DNA of 64,000 bases, from positions 682,001-746,000 of the forward strand of contig NZ_AZQN01000002.1 of NCBI RefSeq assembly GCF_000566685.1, read 5' to 3'. The notes under the pieces are model-generated. The model was given only the letters and a program-made list of their open reading frames with translations. It was not told the origin of the DNA and searched no databases. Made by a program: the position numbers and the translations under genes. The DNA comes from Dyadobacter tibetensis Y620-1 (GTDB taxonomy: Bacteria > Bacteroidota > Bacteroidia > Cytophagales > Spirosomataceae). Below, in pieces: positions 60,221 through 64,000 of this stretch (within the stretch, counting starts at the first letter, position 1; the number at the start of each line of letters is the position of its first letter).

Positions 60221-60826
60221 ATGGAAAGGAAATTATATAGAATACCCGAAGAGAAAGTTGTTGGAGGCGTTGCAGCAGGTCTGGCACAGTATATGCAGAT
60301 AGATGTGGTGATCATAAGGGTAATTATGGTGATTATGCTAATACTTCCCATCCCGCCCAGTTTTGGATGGACAGGCTTTATTTATCTCATCCTCTGGGCC
60401 GCCCTCCCTACCGGGCCTGCCCTTTCTCGTAACAATTCGATCACAGAAACGGACGATATGGGCACAACTTCTGACCCTGTTATCGATAAAAAGAGAACTG
60501 ATCAAACCATCATGGTTTTGGGTGGAGCGCTCGTATTTTTTGGCGTTATCATGCTGGTAGACGACTTTCCTATTTGGTATCAGTTTAAGCAATATTTCTG
60601 GCCCATCCTTCTGATATCGGTTGGGGCCTATCTGATTCTCCGGCAAAGAGATCAGGAACAAGAACAAAGCCATACCAATACAACTACCCCACCATCGCCT
60701 CCATCTCCAACAACTCCCCCATCAGATCCCCGCTGGGACGATGCCAGAGACAGGCTATCAACTCCAGATGATGAGCCTAAAAACGACAAGAAAGACGACG
60801 ATGACGATGTTATCAGGGTTAATTAA
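60221..60826 (+). CDS. PspC-domain membrane protein
   Basis: This is a 201-residue protein. The PspC domain (about 1-65, RKLYRIPEEKVVGGVAAGLAQYM) has a membrane helix at about 28-62. A second hydrophobic region (about 94-140, with FWPILLISVGAYLIL) resembles the LiaF-type transmembrane repeat that recurs in the next two genes. The tail (about 143-201) is Pro/Thr-rich and then acidic (KDDDDD). PspC is part of phage-shock envelope-stress systems. It is the first of three genes spaced by 33 and 13 bases. Confidence 0.88.
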   Translation: MERKLYRIPEEKVVGGVAAGLAQYMQIDVVIIRVIMVIMLILPIPPSFGWTGFIYLILWAALPTGPALSRNNSITETDDMGTTSDPVIDKKRTDQTIMVLGGALVFFGVIMLVDDFPIWYQFKQYFWPILLISVGAYLILRQRDQEQEQSHTNTTTPPSPPSPTTPPSDPRWDDARDRLSTPDDEPKNDKKDDDDDVIRVN

Positions 60827-60859
60827 GCAGCAGAGACCATCAACAAAACAGATCATATT

Positions 60860-61036
60860 ATGCAAGCAAAAAATCTAATTAGGGGTATCATCCTGATTTT
60901 GGTAGGCTGTTTTTTTCTTATCGAAGAACATACAAATCTTCATATTGGCAAGTACTTCTGGCCTTTTATTCTTATCTGTACGGGGACCATGCTCTTGATG
61001 AGAAATTTTCTAAAATCGGATCGTTCACAAGACTAA
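60860..61036 (+). CDS. 58-residue LiaF-like transmembrane protein
   Basis: This small gene starts MQAKNLIRGI and ends KSDRSQD. Two hydrophobic segments (about 8-20 and 33-47) flank EEHTNLHIGKYFWPFILICTG-like sequence; the FWPFILI turn matches FWPILLI in the PspC protein upstream and YWPILLI in the protein downstream. It is thus the same transmembrane repeat reduced to a single unit. It is 33 bases from the gene before and 13 from the gene after, in an unbroken operon, which supports its being real. Confidence 0.7.
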   Translation: MQAKNLIRGIILILVGCFFLIEEHTNLHIGKYFWPFILICTGTMLLMRNFLKSDRSQD

Positions 61037-61049
61037 AAACATACTATCA

Positions 61050-62066
61050 ATGAGATCGAGCAAAAATATGGTTATTGGGGGTATGCTACTCCTGTTGGGT
61101 GTAGCCTGGCTATTGCGAAACCTGGGATGGCTTGACCTTGATTGGGGATATATACTCCCTTATTGGCCTATACTATTAATTCTTGCAGGAATAATCAGCA
61201 TTTTCAGCCAGGATAATCGGGGTGCTGCCAAAGCCGTAGTTAGCCTATTAATTATATTAGCCATTGTGGGCGGAATTGCCAATCGTAAAAACTGGAAATA
61301 CTCAGATCGGAGATCTTGGAATCGAAGTTGGAATGGGGATAATATGCCTTTTTTAGACGAGGATGAGCTGGATGAAGAGCGATTGAACAAAGATGAGGAA
61401 TATAGAAGAGACCGTAGTCTCAGAGAAAATAACCCTAGAAAAGGGTATTTCAGTTACGATATGGAATCGGCTATAAACAAAGCTACACTAAATCTGGAAG
61501 GCGGAGCGGGAGCATTTGTGCTAGAGGAATCTACCAATAAACTTTTTGAAGCCCATACCAGCTCGTCAGTAGTTAATTTTCTATCCAACAAAAAGACAAA
61601 TCTGGAGAATAATAATACCGAGATCAGCTTAAAAATGGAAGAAGGAGAACTTTCTTTTAAAAATGGAAAAGTCTCCAATGAAGCCAAGATCAAACTAAAT
61701 ACCACACCCATATGGAATATTGACATGGGCATTGGTGCAGGAAAGGGTGACTTCGACTTAAGCAAATTCAAAGTCGAATCGGTCAATATAAGTACCGGAG
61801 TGGCCAACCTGGACCTTCGTTTGGGGAATTTGCATGATCAGGTTCAGGTAGATGTGGAGGCGGGCGTAGCGTCCATAGAGATTCAAGTCCCCAGAGGAAT
61901 GGGGTGTGAAGTCACACTCAATGGAGCAATGAATTCGAAATCTTTGAAAGATTTTCAGAAAGTTGACAGTGATATTTTCAGGACAGAAGGGTTTGATCAG
62001 ACGTCCCAGAAAGTCAGAATCCGTTTCGAAGGGGCCCTCACAAAAGTAAAAGTTAAACGTTACTAG
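61050..62066 (+). CDS. LiaF-like membrane protein with toastrack-type beta domain
   Basis: This is a 338-residue protein. The N-terminal LiaF-type transmembrane region (about 8-80: GGMLLLLGVAWLLRNLGWLDL, then YWPILLILAGI and a third helix) is followed by an acidic/basic linker (about 85-135) and a beta-helical C-terminal region (about 145-338) of repeating short strands such as DMGIGAGKGDFDLSKF and STGVANLDLRLGN. This resembles the DUF2154/toastrack domain of LiaF and related envelope-stress sensors. It completes the PspC operon before a strong terminator. No two-component LiaRS gene is present. Confidence 0.83.
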   Translation: MRSSKNMVIGGMLLLLGVAWLLRNLGWLDLDWGYILPYWPILLILAGIISIFSQDNRGAAKAVVSLLIILAIVGGIANRKNWKYSDRRSWNRSWNGDNMPFLDEDELDEERLNKDEEYRRDRSLRENNPRKGYFSYDMESAINKATLNLEGGAGAFVLEESTNKLFEAHTSSSVVNFLSNKKTNLENNNTEISLKMEEGELSFKNGKVSNEAKIKLNTTPIWNIDMGIGAGKGDFDLSKFKVESVNISTGVANLDLRLGNLHDQVQVDVEAGVASIEIQVPRGMGCEVTLNGAMNSKSLKDFQKVDSDIFRTEGFDQTSQKVRIRFEGALTKVKVKRY

Positions 62067-62082
62067 ATACCAGATTAGGGTA

Positions 62083-62134
62083 AGCATAACAAAAAATAGC
62101 ACCTTTTCGCAAGGGTGCTATTTTTTGTTATGCT
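62083..62134 (+). terminator. Long terminator of the PspC operon
   Basis: A perfect 21-base inverted repeat (62083-62103 with 62114-62134; core ATAGCACC/GGTGCTAT, flanked by A and T runs) starts 17 bases after the last stop. Further pairing can reduce the loop to four bases. Confidence 0.9.
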
Positions 62135-62199
62135 CCAACAATTTATTCAGAATTATTTAAATCCTAATTTCTATAACCTAAACACAATAAAAAATTAAT

Positions 62200-62209
62200 T
62201 AAACGTTTA
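62200..62209. promoter_or_regulatory. Short palindrome upstream of the 71-residue gene
   Basis: TAAACGTTTA is a perfect 10-base palindrome about 90 bases before the gene. It could be an operator; length is too short for certainty. Confidence 0.25.
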
Positions 62210-62301
62210 CCTCATATAGAGGCCATAAAGAATCCCACACGGATAATTCTGGCATCATTTTTAGCCCTAGTAAATCAACAAGAACCAATTGATCTATAAA
62301 G

Positions 62302-62517
62302 ATGAAAACGTACCAACTGATTATTCCAGCCGATCGAAATGAGAATAAAGTGATGCAATTGCTGAACGGACTGGTAGACGAGAATATCATTGAATTGCAG
62401 CAAATCAATAATTATGCGAAGTCTGCTAATGAAGAGCAAGTAGAAGAAATGATTGAGGAGGCGGCATTAGGGCCCTATTATACCGATAAGGAGGCGCGAA
62501 GGATACTAAATATATAA
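62302..62517 (+). CDS. 71-residue protein of unknown function
   Basis: This is a small soluble acidic protein starting MKTYQLIIPADRNE and ending GPYYTDKEARRILNI. An N-terminal strand and two helices are likely, with an acidic helix in the middle (EEQVEEMIEEA). Composition and the final YYTDKEARRIL pattern recall antitoxins of type II modules, but no toxin gene is adjacent: the next gene is on the other strand and starts as a lipoprotein. It stands alone, convergent with that gene with a 3-base gap. Confidence 0.55.
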   Translation: MKTYQLIIPADRNENKVMQLLNGLVDENIIELQQINNYAKSANEEQVEEMIEEAALGPYYTDKEARRILNI

Positions 62518-62520
62518 ATC

Positions 62521-62883
62521 CTATTTTTTGCGGATGGATCGAACTGTAATTTCATCCATTTCACTAGTTGTTCCCCAGCCACAGGGTACCGCTCTTTTAT
62601 TTCCGGTAAAAGAATATTGAAGCCTAACTTGCGTTGTACTGTAGCTTGACTCCATGCTCCCAAGTTTGGCTTCAATAGTTTTGAAGGAGGTTAAAGATGG
62701 CGCCAATAATGTGATCGTACTATCCACCCCCTGGATTTCAAAATGCCAGGAACAACCATCGGCTGCAATCGTATTCGAAAATACCGCATCTGCTTCATAA
62801 ATCTCCTTACCTTCTTCTGACATTGGTTCCTGAGCACAAGCACCCAACACCACTAAACCAAGAATCCATTTCACCGTCGTCAT
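62521..62883 (-). CDS. Small lipoprotein of unknown function
   Basis: This is a 120-residue protein with a lipoprotein signal (lipobox LVVLGAC, Cys about 16). The mature part has two further cysteines (DGCSWHFEIQG and AVPCGWG) that could form a disulfide, and predicted beta structure (STITLLAP, TQVRLQYSFTG). No family was recognised. The lipid anchor places it in the envelope. Confidence 0.65.
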   Translation of the reverse strand: MTTVKWILGLVVLGACAQEPMSEEGKEIYEADAVFSNTIAADGCSWHFEIQGVDSTITLLAPSLTSFKTIEAKLGSMESSYSTTQVRLQYSFTGNKRAVPCGWGTTSEMDEITVRSIRKK

Positions 62884-62980
62884 TATCTATTCGATTAAAT
62901 AAAGTTACATAAATCTTGTCCGCCCATTTCTAAGAAAGACTCAACAAACGGCATTTGGGTTGTAATGGCTAGTCATTTTT

Positions 62981-64000
62981 TCACCGGTCATTCAGCAGGC
63001 GGCCAAACCATTTGCCTGAATCCTTTATATAACGTTTTTGGCTGGCAAAATCTACATATACGATTCCAAAGCGAGCACTATAACCTTCTGCCCATTCAAA
63101 ATTATCCATAAGTGTCCATATAAAATAGCCCTTGATATTAACGCCATTTCTTTTGGCACGCAGGATGGCGCTAAGGTATTCTTTAAAAAAATTAGTCCGG
63201 GCAATATCCTCAACCTGACCATCTTTAAGTTCATCAGCGAAAGCAGCACCATTTTCTGAGACAATTATTTCAGGAAGATTCTTATAAGCTGCAAACTGAT
63301 TCAAAATATCGTACATTCCATCTGGAGCGATTTCCCATCCCATAGCGGTAACGGGTTTCTGCCGAATAGTGGCGGGTATTTCCTTGAGCCAGAGCACTGG
63401 TCTAAGATACGAATGTTGGACCATTACCCGAAAATAATTCTGAAGACCAATGAAGTCGAAGTTGAAAGCCAAGCGATCCTCGTCACCGGGCATAACATAT
63501 CTTTTAATCTGAGCCAGATATGGAAAAACATCGCTGGGATAGCCCATGCCCAGGGCAGGCTCAATGAATAATCTATTCATAACGGCATCGGCGCGCCTGG
63601 CAGCATTGATATCCTTTCGGTCTTGGGAGGCGGGTTCTACGAATGAGCAACTTAAGGCCGTACCAATATAAGCATCAGCAACCGATTGTCTTACAATTCG
63701 GCCAGCCTCGGCCTGACATAATGCCAAATGATGCACTACCGGTAAAAAATTAAATAATCCTCTCCGCCCGGGGGCATGTAGGCCGGTGGTATAGCCCAAC
63801 CCGGCGGTAGCCATCGGTTCATTCATGACAATCCAATTTTTGACCCGATTTCCAAAGGCTTCGGTACAAACAGCAGTGTAATTCGAAAACCAGTCAATAA
63901 TCTTACGATTTTTCCATCCTCCCTGCTGCTCCAGTGCTAAGGGAAGGTCCCAATGATATAGGGTTAACCAGGGCTCCATATTAAGTTTCTCGCAACAATC
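62981..64000 (-). CDS. Glycoside hydrolase family 1 (beta-glucosidase type), 5' end outside window
   Basis: This C-terminal part of a GH1 enzyme has about 339 readable residues. The frame continues through the right edge beyond the internal Met at 63979, where the sequence EKLNMEPWLTLYHWDLP matches the usual GH1 interior. The acid/base glutamate is in VMNEP (E54 counting from that Met), and the nucleophile glutamate is in IIVSENGAAF. GYFIWTLMDNFEWAEGYSARFGIVYVDF is the conserved GH1 C-terminal block. It cleaves beta-linked glucosides or galactosides. About 110 N-terminal residues are missing. Confidence 0.93.
   Translation of the reverse strand, partial: DCCEKLNMEPWLTLYHWDLPLALEQQGGWKNRKIIDWFSNYTAVCTEAFGNRVKNWIVMNEPMATAGLGYTTGLHAPGRRGLFNFLPVVHHLALCQAEAGRIVRQSVADAYIGTALSCSFVEPASQDRKDINAARRADAVMNRLFIEPALGMGYPSDVFPYLAQIKRYVMPGDEDRLAFNFDFIGLQNYFRVMVQHSYLRPVLWLKEIPATIRQKPVTAMGWEIAPDGMYDILNQFAAYKNLPEIIVSENGAAFADELKDGQVEDIARTNFFKEYLSAILRAKRNGVNIKGYFIWTLMDNFEWAEGYSARFGIVYVDFASQKRYIKDSGKWFGRLLNDR

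Noticed and set aside
60118..60351. 77-codon minus-strand frame opposite the start of the PspC gene
   Set aside because: It overlaps the clear PspC coding start and promoter; hydrophobic only because it mirrors a membrane segment.
1..64000. Search for CRISPR arrays, transposases, integrases, phage genes, rRNA and tRNA
   Set aside because: No regular direct repeats, transposase-like or integrase-like frames, rRNA blocks or tRNA cloverleafs were recognised by eye; a tool-based scan would be needed to exclude a missed tRNA.

Overview
The window looks like a chromosomal segment of a Bacteroidota bacterium, most likely of the Cytophagales. The evidence is a SusC/SusD pair, TonB-dependent receptors with an N-terminal carboxypeptidase-like domain, Bacteroidota-type promoters (-7 TAnnTTTG, in several cases with a -33 TTG/TTTG), start codons that mostly lack Shine-Dalgarno sequences, and many small exported lipoproteins. 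No rRNA, tRNA, CRISPR array, insertion sequence or prophage gene was recognised. A gene is cut at each edge: a sulfatase at the left, whose formylglycine motif starts at base 3, and a family 1 glycosidase at the right.

Layout. 1-3111: sulfatase and GH97 glycosidase (glycan degradation). 3158-6250: serine biosynthesis, with SerC and a SerB-SerA fusion. 6690-10313: siderophore receptor and PepSY membrane protein behind a Fur-like palindrome. 10522-14868: YheT-like hydrolase, cold-shock protein, DbpA-like helicase, aldo/keto reductase and an orphan GroES-like protein. 14957-21478: a five-gene operon with two GT2 polyprenyl-phosphate glycosyltransferases, two GT-C-like membrane proteins and an MBOAT acyltransferase, probably a cell-surface glycan modification system. 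21600-27839: DMT exporter, LptG-like permease and DtxR-type regulator, divergent from mntH across a perfect DtxR-type operator, then kup. 27911-35922: aldo/keto reductase, alpha/beta hydrolase divergent from a MerR regulator, small membrane protein, DinB-like enzyme, two overlapping convergent L,D-transpeptidases, PaiB-like flavoprotein and methionine aminopeptidase. 35988-38920: a phosphodiesterase-alkaline phosphatase fusion and ApbE. 39496-46460: acidic orphan protein, SusD, SusC and a DUF218 protein. 46663-55731: dienelactone hydrolase, YfhO, phosphofructokinase, YdcF, TlpA-like protein and S9 peptidase. 55886-59313: 2-hydroxyacid dehydrogenase, galactokinase and an aldose 1-epimerase lipoprotein. 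59438-62066: a TrpF-like protein without its catalytic motifs, then a PspC / LiaF-like envelope-stress trio that includes a 58-residue gene. 62302-64000: small orphan proteins and the GH1 glycosidase.

How it fits together. Most of the window serves the envelope and nutrient capture: glycan hydrolysis and uptake (sulfatase, GH97, SusCD, GH1, GalM/GalK), metal homeostasis (siderophore receptor, PepSY protein, DtxR, MntH), peptidoglycan remodelling, surface glycan decoration and stress sensing. The best candidates for something under-described are the glycosyltransferase/MBOAT operon, the PspC-LiaF-like trio, the active-site-less TrpF homologue, and the 13-base element shared by the iron-receptor operator and the mntH control region. 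Functions are inferred from motifs read by eye; no database search was run.
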